Below, in pieces: positions 9,044-18,742 of a stretch of 64,000 nt of DNA. The notes under the pieces were generated by a model. It saw only the letters and a list, made by a program, of their open reading frames with translations. It was not told where the DNA came from and searched no databases. A program made the position numbers and the translations under genes. Source of the stretch: Ignavibacteria bacterium (GTDB lineage: Bacteria; Bacteroidota; Ignavibacteria; Tepidaquicellales; Tepidaquicellaceae); NCBI GenBank assembly GCA_041649015.1, contig JBAZNU010000005.1, positions 62,001 through 126,000 of the forward strand. The letters are read 5' to 3'. Numbering within the stretch: position 1 is the stretch's first letter; each line of letters opens with the position of its first letter.

Positions 9044-9610
9044 TTGAAATTAGAAAGGGGGCATGTCTTCCACGGTAATGAAGCTGCAAAATATGGCAGC
9101 AGTAATAATGTACTGAATGACAAAGTTCTAGTTCTGAATCAGAATTATGAACCGGTAACAATATGTAATGTGAAGCGTGCTATAGTATTATCTTATCTGG
9201 GAAAAGCCGAAATAGTATATACACAAAACGGAACAAAAGTGCACACGGTATACAGGAGTTTTGACTGTCCGAGTATAGTAAGATTAGCACTTTTTGTTAG
9301 AGTTCCATATAAGAAAATTATTCTTTCGAGGAAAAATATATTACGCCGTGATAATCACAGGTGTCAGTACTGCGGTTCAGTTGTAAACCTTACAGTTGAC
9401 CATATAATTCCAAAGTCACGCGGCGGTGAAGAGATATGGGAAAATCTGGTAACGGCGTGTGTTAAATGCAACAATAAGAAAGGGAACAGAACGCCAGATG
9501 AGGCGAGGATGAATTTGAGGTCTGTTCCGAAGAAACCGTCGCATATCACTTTTATAAAGAACTTTGTAGGCAGTATAGATGAGGGTTGGAAACCATATCT
9601 CTATATGTAG
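9044..9610 (+). CDS. HNH endonuclease family protein
   Basis: The protein contains a complete HNH (beta-beta-alpha metal) nuclease core: CQYCG, then the catalytic VDHIIPKSRGG, then the N of ENLVTACVKCNNKKGN, so both zinc-binding CxxC pairs and the H-N-H residues are present (about residues 107-150). The N-terminal part, VLVLNQNYEPVTICNVKRAIVL, is the signature of a widespread family of stand-alone bacterial HNH proteins of unknown biological role. Length of 188 residues fits. The TTG start at 9044 is uncertain: no in-frame ATG precedes the conserved region, and the purine-rich GAAAGGGGG at 9053-9061 lies inside the frame and directly before an out-of-frame ATG at 9063. Confidence 0.88.
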   Translation: MKLERGHVFHGNEAAKYGSSNNVLNDKVLVLNQNYEPVTICNVKRAIVLSYLGKAEIVYTQNGTKVHTVYRSFDCPSIVRLALFVRVPYKKIILSRKNILRRDNHRCQYCGSVVNLTVDHIIPKSRGGEEIWENLVTACVKCNNKKGNRTPDEARMNLRSVPKKPSHITFIKNFVGSIDEGWKPYLYM

Positions 9611-9652
9611 TATTGTCTGAAAATTTCCCTAATCAAATAATTATAAAATTTT

Positions 9653-11347
9653 ATGGATATAAAAAATAAGAAGGTCCTGATACTTGGCGGTTGGGGGCTA
9701 GTAGGTTCCGCAATAGCCAGACGTATTGTGAAAGGAAATCCAAAACAAGTAGTACTTACGTCACTTTTAAGAACAGAAGCAGAAGATATCTGTTCATTGC
9801 TGAACAAAGAGTTCAGGAAGAGGAATTTTTTCGTACCTGCATGGGGTAACATATTCGTACGCGAGTCTTTTAAAGACATGGGCAGAGAGTCGTACATGAA
9901 TGACGACAAGAAACGTGCAGTTGTTATTGCTGATATTGTTAATGAACTGGACGAGCATATTCTAAAGGCTTCAGCTTTGTACAAACTTCTAGAAAAATTC
10001 AAACCTGATATTATTATCGATTGCATTAATACTGCTACTGCGATAGCATACCAGAATATTTACAAATCGTATTATGATGTATTAAAAATAACCAACAGCA
10101 AAAATAAAGATTTTGATGAACTAAGAGTAGCATCGGAAAAGATGATTTGCTCGTCATACGTACCCCAGTTAATCAGGCATGTTCAGATAATTTACAATTC
10201 AATGCTGAAGTTCAACACAAAGTATTATTTTAAAGTAGGAACGAGCGGTACAGGAGGTATGGGTTTAAACATTCCGTTTACACACAGTGAGGAAAAACCG
10301 TCCAGAGTTCTTTTGAGCAAGTCATCGGTTGCAGGGGCTCAAACTCTTCTTTTGTTTCTGATGGCAAGAACGCCCAAAGGTCCTATGATAAAGGAAATTA
10401 AACCTACGGCATCGATAGCCTGGAAGAAAATCACATACGGTGAAATAAAAAGAAAGGGGAAACCTATTCCAGTTTACGAAATAGATATCAATAAACCTGA
10501 AAAACTTGGCAGTACATTTTCCCCAAAATCAGAGAAAGAATACAGAAAACGCGGATCTCTAAAGACAGTATACATTGATACGGGCGAGAACGGAATTTTT
10601 TCAAGAGGAGAATTTGAAGCAATAACCACGAATGGACAAATGGAGTTTGTAACCCCGCAAGAGATAGCCGAAAATATATATCGTGAGTTAACAGGCGGGA
10701 ATACAGGTAACGATATAATAAGTGCTCTCGATTCATCTACAATGGAACCCTCTTACAGAGCAGGATTTTTGCAACACAGTGCAGTTGAGAAGATAAAACA
10801 GCTTGAGAAGAAGCATAAAACGAGTTCTGTTGCATTTGAAATGTTAGGTCCGCCGAGGCTTACAAAATTGCTCTATGAATCACACTTGATTAAGTTAGTT
10901 TACGGAAGTTTCAAGAAATTTATTAATGATTCACCTAAGAACAATACTATTAAGCTTTATAACTTAATAAAGAAGAATAACGGATTAAGGAACGAAATTG
11001 TTTCAATCGGTGTACCAATATTGCTGCCCGACGGGAAGAGAATATTCAGAGGCCCTGATGTGAAAATACCTGCGATGTCTAAAGGAGACACCTTAAAACT
11101 TACAAAGCAAAATGTAGAGAAGTGGACCAAAGACTGCTGGCTTGACCTCAGAGAATCAAACTGGAAAAACTGGAGGCATCGGTTTATAAACATAATGAAA
11201 GAAACAGAGAAAAATTATGACAGTACATTCAGTTCGAGAGAAATTTTCCATCATAATTACTGGCATAATTTTGAGGAAATAAATATTGGCAAAATCGTTG
11301 GATGGATCTTCATTAATGAAGAGCAAGGTCTTAGAATGAAAGGATAG
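9653..11347 (+). CDS. NAD(P)-binding Rossmann-fold protein
   Basis: The 564-residue protein opens with a Rossmann dinucleotide-binding motif, KVLILGGWGLVGSAIARRIV (residues 7-26), followed by a strand-helix pattern and FKPDIIIDCINTATAIAY near residue 117. This resembles short-chain dehydrogenase or saccharopine-dehydrogenase-like enzymes. The remaining 400 residues, including GTSGTGGMGLNIPFTHSEEKPS, do not match a function I can name, so substrate and pathway are unknown. There is no signal peptide, so it is cytoplasmic. It lies 42 bp after the HNH gene on the same strand and is followed by a weak hairpin. Confidence 0.8.
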   Translation: MDIKNKKVLILGGWGLVGSAIARRIVKGNPKQVVLTSLLRTEAEDICSLLNKEFRKRNFFVPAWGNIFVRESFKDMGRESYMNDDKKRAVVIADIVNELDEHILKASALYKLLEKFKPDIIIDCINTATAIAYQNIYKSYYDVLKITNSKNKDFDELRVASEKMICSSYVPQLIRHVQIIYNSMLKFNTKYYFKVGTSGTGGMGLNIPFTHSEEKPSRVLLSKSSVAGAQTLLLFLMARTPKGPMIKEIKPTASIAWKKITYGEIKRKGKPIPVYEIDINKPEKLGSTFSPKSEKEYRKRGSLKTVYIDTGENGIFSRGEFEAITTNGQMEFVTPQEIAENIYRELTGGNTGNDIISALDSSTMEPSYRAGFLQHSAVEKIKQLEKKHKTSSVAFEMLGPPRLTKLLYESHLIKLVYGSFKKFINDSPKNNTIKLYNLIKKNNGLRNEIVSIGVPILLPDGKRIFRGPDVKIPAMSKGDTLKLTKQNVEKWTKDCWLDLRESNWKNWRHRFINIMKETEKNYDSTFSSREIFHHNYWHNFEEINIGKIVGWIFINEEQGLRMKG

Positions 11348-11354
11348 TATTGAG

Positions 11355-11377
11355 AAGGAGCCCTAAAAGGGCTTCTT
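11355..11377 (+). terminator. Weak terminator-like hairpin
   Basis: AAGGAGCCC (11355-11363) pairs with GGGCTTCTT (11369-11377), 9 bp with one G-T wobble and a 5-nt loop. No clear T tract follows, so termination strength is doubtful. Confidence 0.5.
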
Positions 11378-11416
11378 TAGGATATTGTAAAACAAATAAT
11401 TAAATAATAGAAATAA

Positions 11417-12970
11417 TTGGCAAACATACTTAGTATACTGATATTTCTGCCCATAATACTTGCAATACCAGTTATGTTCTTTAAGAAGGATAATGAGAAG
11501 GCAGTTAAGTCATACGCTTTAGTTGTATCAATGATTACTTTTGCGCTATCAGTGGTGCTTTATTTTTCATTTAATACAGACTTCGGTGAGTTTCAGTTTG
11601 TAGAAAAGATTTTATGGATTAAGATAATAAATTCATACTATTATGTTGGTGTAGACGGAATCTCGCTTTTGCTGATTATGTTAACGACTCTAATTTTTCT
11701 TATTTCAATTATTGCTTCATTTCAAACGATAAAAGTTAGGGTACGCGAGTACTTCTTTCTGATGCTTTTACTTGAGGGTGCTTTAATAGGTGTTTTTACG
11801 TCACTTGACATGATACTATTTTATGTATTCTGGGAGTTCATACTAATACCGATGTACTTCCTTATAGGAATATGGGGCGGAGAGGAAAGAGTGTATGCTA
11901 CAGTAAAATTCTTTCTATACACAATGTTTGGAAGTGTTTTATTGCTAATAGGTATAATATGGGTAGGGTTTTTAGTAGCACCATACGCAGGAGGATTTAC
12001 GGTAGATTTGCAGCAAATTGCTACGTTTACACAGTACATTCCTGTTGATAAACAGATAGTATTATTCATATTATTTACACTCGGGTTTATGATTAAAGTG
12101 CCGTTATTCCCTTTCCATACATGGCTTCCGGATGCACACGTACAAGCACCAACAGCAGGAAGCGTAATACTTGCAGCATTGCTGCTTAAAATGGGGACAT
12201 ACGGCTTGATAAGATTCTCGCTCAATCTTTTTCCAGCTGCATCGATTAAATTAACGCCTTACATTGCGGTACTTGCGGTTGTAGGTATTATTTACGGAGC
12301 TTTACTTTCAATAGTTCAGAAAGACATGAAGAAACTCGTAGCTTATTCATCTGTTAGCCATATGGGATTTATTGTTCTTGGTATATTTGCATTAACGGAT
12401 GTAGCGATGCAAGGCAGCGTTATTCAAATGATAAATCATGGATTATCAACTGGTGCTTTATTCCTTTTTGTCGGAATGATATATGAAAGAAGACACACAA
12501 AACTAATAGCTGAATTTGGTGGGATAAGAAAAGTAATGCCCAAGTTTGCAGCTCTTCTTTTAGTTGTCAGTTTGTCATCGATAGGACTTCCTGGGCTTAA
12601 CGGATTTATCGGAGAGTTTCTAATACTTGTCGGTTCTTTTAATTCTTATAATTTAGGTTCATATTGGTATACAGTATTTTCTGCTACGGCTGTTATATTT
12701 GCTGCAGTTTATTTACTCTGGATGTACCAGAGGGTAATGTTAGGACCGTTAGAGAAGGAAGAAAATAAAAATATGACCGACATAACAGGAATAGAATTAG
12801 CTACAATTATTCCTCTGCTCGTTTTCATTGTATGGATCGGAGTATATCCGAATACTTTCCTGAAGGTATCGGAGAAATCAGTAAAGAAAGTGCTCTTGAA
12901 TTATGACAATGCTAAAATTCAAATGTTAAAGGACTTACAAATACATCCGAAAGAACCTAAGACTAATTGA
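11417..12970 (+). CDS. nuoM: NADH:quinone oxidoreductase chain M-like protein
   Basis: A 517-residue polytopic membrane protein of the NuoM/ND4 family, the antiporter-like proton channel of respiratory complex I. Key charged residues are visible: the Glu in the membrane helix of FYVFWEFILIPMYFLIG, and the Lys after the FPFHTWLPDAHVQAPTAGSV signature (LLLKMGTYGLIRF). The ordering and length agree with true NuoM rather than Mrp subunits. The start is a TTG at 11417 giving MANILSILIFLPIIL. No other nuo gene is adjacent, although nuoM usually lies between nuoL and nuoN. It overlaps the NhaD-like gene by 4 bp, so translation is probably coupled. Confidence 0.9.
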   Translation: MANILSILIFLPIILAIPVMFFKKDNEKAVKSYALVVSMITFALSVVLYFSFNTDFGEFQFVEKILWIKIINSYYYVGVDGISLLLIMLTTLIFLISIIASFQTIKVRVREYFFLMLLLEGALIGVFTSLDMILFYVFWEFILIPMYFLIGIWGGEERVYATVKFFLYTMFGSVLLLIGIIWVGFLVAPYAGGFTVDLQQIATFTQYIPVDKQIVLFILFTLGFMIKVPLFPFHTWLPDAHVQAPTAGSVILAALLLKMGTYGLIRFSLNLFPAASIKLTPYIAVLAVVGIIYGALLSIVQKDMKKLVAYSSVSHMGFIVLGIFALTDVAMQGSVIQMINHGLSTGALFLFVGMIYERRHTKLIAEFGGIRKVMPKFAALLLVVSLSSIGLPGLNGFIGEFLILVGSFNSYNLGSYWYTVFSATAVIFAAVYLLWMYQRVMLGPLEKEENKNMTDITGIELATIIPLLVFIVWIGVYPNTFLKVSEKSVKKVLLNYDNAKIQMLKDLQIHPKEPKTN

Positions 12971-14226
12971 GTTCTGACATACTGATAATATTACCATTTC
13001 TATTCTTATTATTATCAATTGCAATACTACCGATAACGTATCATGAATTCTGGGAGAGAAAATATTCCATTATATCCTTTTCATTAGCTATTATTGTTAT
13101 AGCATATTACATAATTTTTGAGGGAAATGTTGTAAAAGTTTTTCATTCCATCGATGAATATTTTAGTTTCATAACTCTTTTATTCTGTCTTTATTTAGTT
13201 TCGGGTGGTATTTATATAAAACTTAAGGGAAAATCAACACCGCTTAGAAATGCATTACTGCTGTTTATCGGTGCAGTAATCTCGAATTTATTCGGTACGA
13301 CAGGAGCATCCATGCTTTTAATAAGACCTTATTTAGAGACTAATAAATACAGACTTAAACCGTACCAGATCATCTTTTTCATTTTTATAGTGAGTAATGT
13401 CGGAGGTTCCTTGACTCCAGTAGGCGACCCGCCTTTATTAATAGGATATTTAAAAGGTATACCTTTCATATGGTATTTTATAAATCTTTATCACATTTGG
13501 CTTTTTACCGTAGCATTACTTTTGATAATATTTTTTATTATAGATAAATATTTCTTTGATAAAGTGAAATACGAAGAGCAGGATGAAATTGAAAAAATGG
13601 GTGAGAGAGTGATGATTGAGGGAAAGTGGAACATAATACCATTAGTAATAATAGTATTATCTGTACTAATAAATGAACCAAAATATTTAAGAGAAATAAT
13701 CATGCTATTAGCGGCTGTCTTGTCTTACAAGTTTACACCTGAAAAAGTACATATAAAGAATCATTTTACATTCGGACCTATTAAAGAAGTTGCAATCTTG
13801 TTCTTCGGGATTTTTGTAACCATGATACCGGCGCTTACGTTTGTATCTGAGAATTCTGTCAGGTTTGGTCTTGACAAGCTTAGTAATGTTTTCTGGTATT
13901 CAGGTATGCTCACAAGTTTTCTGGACAATGCTCCGACATTCCTGAATTTTCTTACGGGTGCCATGAGTGCTGACAAACTGTCAATTGATAATCCATTAAT
14001 GGTGCTTAATTTTTCAGTTAATAATGTGAAATTTCTTTCCGCAATTTCAATCGCATCTGTATACTTTGGAGCAATGACATACATTGGAAACGCCCCGAAT
14101 TTTATGGTAAAATCAATTTCCGAACACAGCGGAATTAAAATGCCGGGATTTATTGAGTATATGTACAGGTATTCACTGCTGATTTTACTACCTATATTAA
14201 TTATAATCTGGTTCGTATTCTTTTGA
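12967..14226 (+). CDS. NhaD-like sodium:proton antiporter
   Basis: A 419-residue membrane protein of the ion transporter superfamily (ArsB/NhaD-type permeases), with about ten hydrophobic segments. Recognisable segments are GTTGASMLLIRPYLETN (residues 117-133), NVGGSLTPVGDPPLLIGYLKG (140-160) and SFLDNAPTFLNFL (about 318), which are characteristic of NhaD antiporters and of closely related 'citrate transporter-like' proteins. It would exchange Na+ for H+ across the inner membrane. The TTG start at 12967 overlaps the TGA of the nuoM-like gene (TTGA), implying coupled translation. No other in-frame start keeps the first membrane helix intact. Substrate is inferred from family. Confidence 0.85.
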   Translation: MSSDILIILPFLFLLLSIAILPITYHEFWERKYSIISFSLAIIVIAYYIIFEGNVVKVFHSIDEYFSFITLLFCLYLVSGGIYIKLKGKSTPLRNALLLFIGAVISNLFGTTGASMLLIRPYLETNKYRLKPYQIIFFIFIVSNVGGSLTPVGDPPLLIGYLKGIPFIWYFINLYHIWLFTVALLLIIFFIIDKYFFDKVKYEEQDEIEKMGERVMIEGKWNIIPLVIIVLSVLINEPKYLREIIMLLAAVLSYKFTPEKVHIKNHFTFGPIKEVAILFFGIFVTMIPALTFVSENSVRFGLDKLSNVFWYSGMLTSFLDNAPTFLNFLTGAMSADKLSIDNPLMVLNFSVNNVKFLSAISIASVYFGAMTYIGNAPNFMVKSISEHSGIKMPGFIEYMYRYSLLILLPILIIIWFVFF

Positions 14227-14398
14227 ATATTGATTAATTAATAGTTATTTTAGTATATAATTAAGAATAAAGATTAATATTTCTAAAAGTATACAGAAAC
14301 CGGATTTAGATTACTGTTTTTACATTAATTAAAATATTAATTGAACAGGAACTTATTTCCGTATAATATGTATTAAATGTTATAGACAAATATCAAAT

Positions 14399-15991
14399 AT
14401 GTTTAATAAAAAGATAATAATTCCGGTCATTATAATAATGACAGTAGTTAGTATTTTCATAGGGATGAAAATACAGGATGCTATATCCGATGATAAAGTT
14501 TCGGATCAGGTAAGAAAATTCAGTGAAGTACTAAATCTTACTTCAAGGTATTACGTGGATAATATTGACAGTCAAAAGTTAACCGAGAGTGCGATACGCG
14601 GGATGCTTGATGAACTTGATCCGCATTCGATATACATCAGTTCTGATCAGTTAAAGCGAGTAAACGAAGAATTTCAGGGAAGTTTTGAGGGGATAGGTGT
14701 AGAGTTTGATGTTATAAATGATTCTTTAACAGTTGTTTCTCCGATTAGCGGTGGACCCTCAGAAAAGCTTGGAATACTTGCAGGTGATAAGATTGTGAAG
14801 ATTGATGATGTTTCTGCTGTTAAGATTACACGTGAAGACGTACCCAAAAAACTGAGAGGACCAAAAGGTACAAAAGTAAAGCTATCGATAGTAAGGATGG
14901 GAATGAATGAATTACTGGAGTTTACAGTAACGAGGGATAAAATTCCTCTATACAGCGTAGATGCATCGTTTATAATAGATGAGAATATTGGATACATTAA
15001 AGTATCGAGATTTGCTGCAACAACATACGATGAGTTTGTCACTGCATTGAATAAGCTTAAAGGTGAGGGTATGAAAAAGTTAATACTTGACCTTAGGAGC
15101 AATCCGGGCGGATTTCTGGATCAGGCATTTAAAATGGCGAGTGAATTTTTACCTGCAGGTAAGAAAATAGTTTATACAAAGAGCAGAATAAAAGAATTTG
15201 AAGAAGTATACAATTCGAGCGGAGGGCAGTTTACGGATATACCATTGGTTGTTCTTGTAAATGAAGGATCGGCTTCGGCAAGTGAGATTGTATCCGGTGC
15301 AATACAAGACTGGGACAGAGGTCTTGTAGTTGGTGAAACGACATTCGGAAAAGGTTTGGTACAAAGGCAGTTTGAGATTTCAGACGGTTCAGCGATTAGA
15401 GTAACGACAGCGAGGTATTACACTCCGTCGGGAAGGACTATTCAGAAGCCATATGAAGGCGGAAAATACAAAGATCCAATGAGACTTGACACTCTTCAGG
15501 GTGAGAATTTTAATCATGATAAAGACACGAAAGATACTACAAAACCGGTTTTCAAGACATTCGGAGGCAGGACAGTATTTGGCGGTGGAGGTATTACTCC
15601 GGATTTCTTTGTGAAACTGGATACACTTACAAAATATTCAGTACAGCTGAGAAGACTTAATTTAATTTATGAATATACAGAGAAATACATGACAAGCAAT
15701 AGAAAAAGTATTGAGAGCAAGTATAAGAATTACAAAGAATTTATACAAGGGTACACTGTTAGCAGTGAAATGCTAGATAACCTGACAGAACTTGGCAAAT
15801 CACGGGAAATACCGTTTGATCAATCGGGTTTTAATATAGACAAGAAATTTCTTGAAACTTCCATTAAAGCGCAAATAGCCCGCGATATTTGGGGTAACGA
15901 AGGATTTTATGCTGTGTTTATGCTGTCGGACGATCAAGTATTGAAAGCAATAAACCTTATTGAGGAAGCAGCAAAGCTAATTAAGTTATAG
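14399..15991 (+). CDS. S41 C-terminal processing protease
   Basis: CtpA-type serine protease that acts outside the inner membrane, anchored by an N-terminal hydrophobic segment (residues 6-24). A PDZ domain spans about 88-170 (GSFEGIGVEFDV, GDKIVKIDDVSAVKI). The protease domain contains GYIKVSRFAATTYDEF, LILDLRSNPGGFLDQA, the nucleophile Ser in VNEGSASASEIVSGA near residue 290, and the catalytic Lys in FGKGLVQ about 30 residues later. The 530-residue length matches the Bacteroidota carboxy-terminal protease group. Its natural substrate cannot be read from the sequence. The stop codon is followed at once by the TTG start of the DUF3108 gene, so the two are a unit. Confidence 0.95.
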   Translation: MFNKKIIIPVIIIMTVVSIFIGMKIQDAISDDKVSDQVRKFSEVLNLTSRYYVDNIDSQKLTESAIRGMLDELDPHSIYISSDQLKRVNEEFQGSFEGIGVEFDVINDSLTVVSPISGGPSEKLGILAGDKIVKIDDVSAVKITREDVPKKLRGPKGTKVKLSIVRMGMNELLEFTVTRDKIPLYSVDASFIIDENIGYIKVSRFAATTYDEFVTALNKLKGEGMKKLILDLRSNPGGFLDQAFKMASEFLPAGKKIVYTKSRIKEFEEVYNSSGGQFTDIPLVVLVNEGSASASEIVSGAIQDWDRGLVVGETTFGKGLVQRQFEISDGSAIRVTTARYYTPSGRTIQKPYEGGKYKDPMRLDTLQGENFNHDKDTKDTTKPVFKTFGGRTVFGGGGITPDFFVKLDTLTKYSVQLRRLNLIYEYTEKYMTSNRKSIESKYKNYKEFIQGYTVSSEMLDNLTELGKSREIPFDQSGFNIDKKFLETSIKAQIARDIWGNEGFYAVFMLSDDQVLKAINLIEEAAKLIKL

Positions 15992-15992
15992 A

Positions 15993-16802
15993 TTGAAAAA
16001 AACATTTCTAATATTGTTAATTTTTATGCTGGTAACCCCTGCAATACCGCAGAGCGAGAAGATATTGGAGATAGGTGAAGAATTGAATTATTCAGTTTAC
16101 TACGGATTTATTAAACTGGGTGAAGTCAAGTTCAAAATAACTGGAAAAAATAAAGAAGATAAGAATGATGTTTACACAGCTACTGCATCAATCAAGAGTT
16201 TTGAAGCAATACCTCTTGTGAACATCAACTATATATTCGAGTCTCAGATGAATTACAATAAGGGCGAGGTACATTCGAATAAATTCACTGCAACCGAATT
16301 CAAAGAAAAATCTATTACAAACATATATTACACTTTTGATTACGATGACAATAAAATAAGAACTCTTAAAGAAGTTGACGGATACGAAAGCGTAAAGCAA
16401 GACTTTAACATGGACTTGGAGAAAAATTTTCAGGATGGCTTGTCGCTTATGTACAATGCAAGGCTTCAGTCAATACAGGATAAGACGAAAAACAGCAGCA
16501 ACAGATTCAATGTACCTGTTTACATTAATGAAAAGGAGTCGTCTGTTAGGTATTCATACAATTTCAAACCAGAAGAAGTAGAAATTGATATGCTAAATTA
16601 CGATGCAAGGTGCATCAGAGTAGCCGGAGTTGCGGATTTTGTGGGTGTATTCGGATTAACCGGTGAATTTGCAGGTTGGTTTTCAGACGATGATTACAGA
16701 GTACCTCTTAAAGCGAAATTTAATGTTACGATAGGCTCGATTACTCTTGAACTTGAAAGTTTCAAGAAAAGAGGATGGAAGGCCCCTGCATTTGTAAAGT
16801 AA
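15993..16802 (+). CDS. Periplasmic DUF3108 protein
   Basis: A 269-residue exported protein with signal peptide (MKKTFLILLIFMLVTPAIPQ) followed by EILEIGEELNYSVYYGFIKLG-type opening strands and the VRYSYNFKPEEVEIDMLNY and FSDDDYRVPLKAKFNVTIGS segments that typify DUF3108. The fold is an antiparallel beta structure related to lipoprotein-carrier barrels, and no enzymatic role is known. The start is a TTG directly after the S41 stop codon (1 bp gap), so it is translated with the protease. With the LolA-like gene 68 bp downstream it suggests an envelope-handling operon; that is inference. Confidence 0.82.
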   Translation: MKKTFLILLIFMLVTPAIPQSEKILEIGEELNYSVYYGFIKLGEVKFKITGKNKEDKNDVYTATASIKSFEAIPLVNINYIFESQMNYNKGEVHSNKFTATEFKEKSITNIYYTFDYDDNKIRTLKEVDGYESVKQDFNMDLEKNFQDGLSLMYNARLQSIQDKTKNSSNRFNVPVYINEKESSVRYSYNFKPEEVEIDMLNYDARCIRVAGVADFVGVFGLTGEFAGWFSDDDYRVPLKAKFNVTIGSITLELESFKKRGWKAPAFVK

Positions 16803-16870
16803 CAATAATACAATGATTTATTTATTAAAAATTGTTAATTTTGTAAAAGTAAAGTTAAATTATAAATTAA

Positions 16871-17482
16871 ATGAAGATTAGAAACATATTATATCTGTTA
16901 ATATTTATATTTTTATGCAACTCAGTAAACGGGCAGGATGCTCAGGAAATAATTAAGAAAGTTCAGGCAAATTACAACGGCATAAATGATGCAAAAGCCA
17001 GTTTTTCTCATACAGGTAAAAATATATCAGAATCGGGTACAATTTACATACAGAAGGAAAGTAAGTACAGAATTGAGACAAAAGGACAGGTATTAGTAAC
17101 AGACGGTGTGACTTCATGGTCATATTCGATAAAAAAGAAGCAGGTAATAATAGATAATTACAAAGAAGACGGCAACACATTCTCACCGAATAAATTTCTT
17201 TTCAACTATCCAGAAAACTTTTACTCAGACCTTGAAGGTTCAGAAACTATATCTGGGATTGATTGTTATTTGCTTAAACTTACACCAAGGAGCAAAGGTA
17301 ATGTTAAATCGGCAAAAATATGGGTTGACAAAGAAGAGAACCTCATTAGAAAGATTTCCATAGTTTCAAAAGAGGGAACGGATACTTACACATTAAAGAA
17401 AATAAACCTAGACAGCGGAATTAGTTCATCGAAATTCACATTCTCACCACCTGCAGATGTTGAAATAATAGACTTAAGGTAA
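16871..17482 (+). CDS. LolA-like outer-membrane lipoprotein carrier
   Basis: A 203-residue protein with signal peptide (MKIRNILYLLIFIFLCNSVNG) and the LolA fold: IIKKVQANYNGINDAKASFSHTG near the start, then DGVTSWSYSIKKKQVIIDNY and a C-terminal YTLKKINLDSGISSSKFTFSPP. LolA ferries lipoproteins across the periplasm to the outer membrane, and the same fold is used by related sorting proteins. Length and the FTFSPPADVEII ending are usual. Bacteroidota generally have LolA but no LolB. It sits between the DUF3108 gene and a flippase-like membrane protein, all on one strand. Confidence 0.88.
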   Translation: MKIRNILYLLIFIFLCNSVNGQDAQEIIKKVQANYNGINDAKASFSHTGKNISESGTIYIQKESKYRIETKGQVLVTDGVTSWSYSIKKKQVIIDNYKEDGNTFSPNKFLFNYPENFYSDLEGSETISGIDCYLLKLTPRSKGNVKSAKIWVDKEENLIRKISIVSKEGTDTYTLKKINLDSGISSSKFTFSPPADVEIIDLR

Positions 17483-17502
17483 TGTTATCTTAGTCTGTTT
17501 GA

Positions 17503-18522
17503 ATGAAAAAAACAAAGACAATATTTAAATTCACTTTACTTACAGTTCTTTTACTGTTTTTCATGTATCTTGCTTTTAAGGACGTTGATTTTGAGCGTCT
17601 ACTTCTGGAACTTTCAAGAACGAGTTATATTTATGCAATTGTAGGTATGCTTATTGGTACGTTTCTTGGCAGTTATATTAGAGCCTGGCGGTGGAAATAT
17701 CTTTTAGATCCTTTAAAGCCAAACATTAAGGTTTACTGTCTTTTCCCGTCTGTAATGATAGGTTACATGATGAACGCTCTTATTCCAAGGGGAGGAGAAG
17801 TTGCAAGACCAGTATTAACTGCTCAGAAAGAGGGAATTTCTAAAGCCTCAACGTTTGGTACTATCGTGGTGGAGCGTATTATTGATATGCTGACAATGTT
17901 TTTTGTTTTTGGATTTTGTCTGTTCTTTTTCAGAGAAAAGATATCAGTAGCATTCTATCCATACGATATAGAAATGATTTCATTATGGTCATCATTGGTA
18001 ATATTAGCGTTTGTATTCGTGGTTGTATTGATGATCTTCAACCTTGAAAAGACAGAAGACATAATAGAAACGATAACAAAAAGGATTTTACCGGCAAAAT
18101 ATCAACCAAAGATTCAAAAAATATTCATATCACTTATAAACGGATTTCTGTTTGTAAAGCATCCAAAGTCATATTTTTACATATTTTTTACTTCAGCTCT
18201 TATTTGGATTAGTTATGCTTTATCGACTTATCTTTCATTCTTTGCTTTTGGAATAGACCTTACATACCTTGACGCGAACCTAATTTTGGTAATAATGTCA
18301 TTTGCAATGACCTTACCATTACCCGGGAACAGTGCCGGTTCATATTATTTGTTTGTAAAAACTGCATTAGTAAGCATATACGGGATTAATCCTGAGACAG
18401 CTATCGGGTATGCAATAGTATGTCATTTGTTAGGATTCTTAGGTATTATGGTTTCAGGATTCTACTTTTCGTTAAAAGAGAACTACAAATTCAGTACAGG
18501 TTTCGGTGAAGACTCCAACTGA
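17503..18522 (+). CDS. Flippase-like membrane protein (UPF0104/LPG synthase transmembrane family)
   Basis: A 339-residue protein with about eight membrane segments, belonging to the lysylphosphatidylglycerol-synthase transmembrane family (YbhN/AglD-like). Diagnostic stretches are GSYIRAWRWKYLLDP (residues 54-68), MNALIPRGGEVARP (about 88-101), and the later MTLPLPGNSAGSYYLFVKTA. There is no C-terminal aminoacyl-transferase domain, so it is not an MprF enzyme; related proteins are thought to move polyprenyl or lipid intermediates, but the substrate is unknown. It follows the LolA-like gene by 20 bp and closes the envelope gene group. Confidence 0.82.
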   Translation: MKKTKTIFKFTLLTVLLLFFMYLAFKDVDFERLLLELSRTSYIYAIVGMLIGTFLGSYIRAWRWKYLLDPLKPNIKVYCLFPSVMIGYMMNALIPRGGEVARPVLTAQKEGISKASTFGTIVVERIIDMLTMFFVFGFCLFFFREKISVAFYPYDIEMISLWSSLVILAFVFVVVLMIFNLEKTEDIIETITKRILPAKYQPKIQKIFISLINGFLFVKHPKSYFYIFFTSALIWISYALSTYLSFFAFGIDLTYLDANLILVIMSFAMTLPLPGNSAGSYYLFVKTALVSIYGINPETAIGYAIVCHLLGFLGIMVSGFYFSLKENYKFSTGFGEDSN

Positions 18523-18742
18523 GAATAATTAAACCTTCAATTCCTGTACATTATCGATAAAACCAAAACGTATAATAATTATACAAAACCACTGTTTGTT
18601 TATTATACACTACAATATATTGTTTAAACAGGGTATAATATTCTTATATTAAACGAGTGTATTTATATTAAACACACGTATAAAATTTGTACATAATAAG
18701 TTACATTAAACAATTTAAACGCATTAAATTAAGAAGTAATAC
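18523..18742. other. AT-rich regulatory region upstream of the sigma-54-type promoter
   Basis: This non-coding stretch between the flippase-like gene and the GcvH-like gene is about four-fifths A+T and has no plausible small gene. It includes an imperfect palindrome (18653-18679) placed about 90 bp upstream of the proposed -24 element, a distance typical of NtrC-family enhancer sites. Confidence 0.5.
18653..18679. promoter_or_regulatory. Candidate enhancer (activator-binding) palindrome
   Basis: ACGAGTGT (18653-18660) and ACACACGT (18672-18679) are inverted copies of each other with one mismatch, separated by 11 bp of A/T. The centre is about 100 bp upstream of the expected transcription start of the GcvH-like gene. 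Assignment to the NtrC-type regulator at 21195 is inference from distance and neighbourhood. Confidence 0.4.

Noticed and set aside
9063..9113. ATG directly after a strong purine-rich ribosome-like site in the HNH region
   Set aside because: It is in a different frame from the HNH protein and gives only 16 codons before a stop.
17503..18522. MprF lysylphosphatidylglycerol synthase
   Set aside because: Only the transmembrane half is present; the catalytic aminoacyl-transferase domain is missing.
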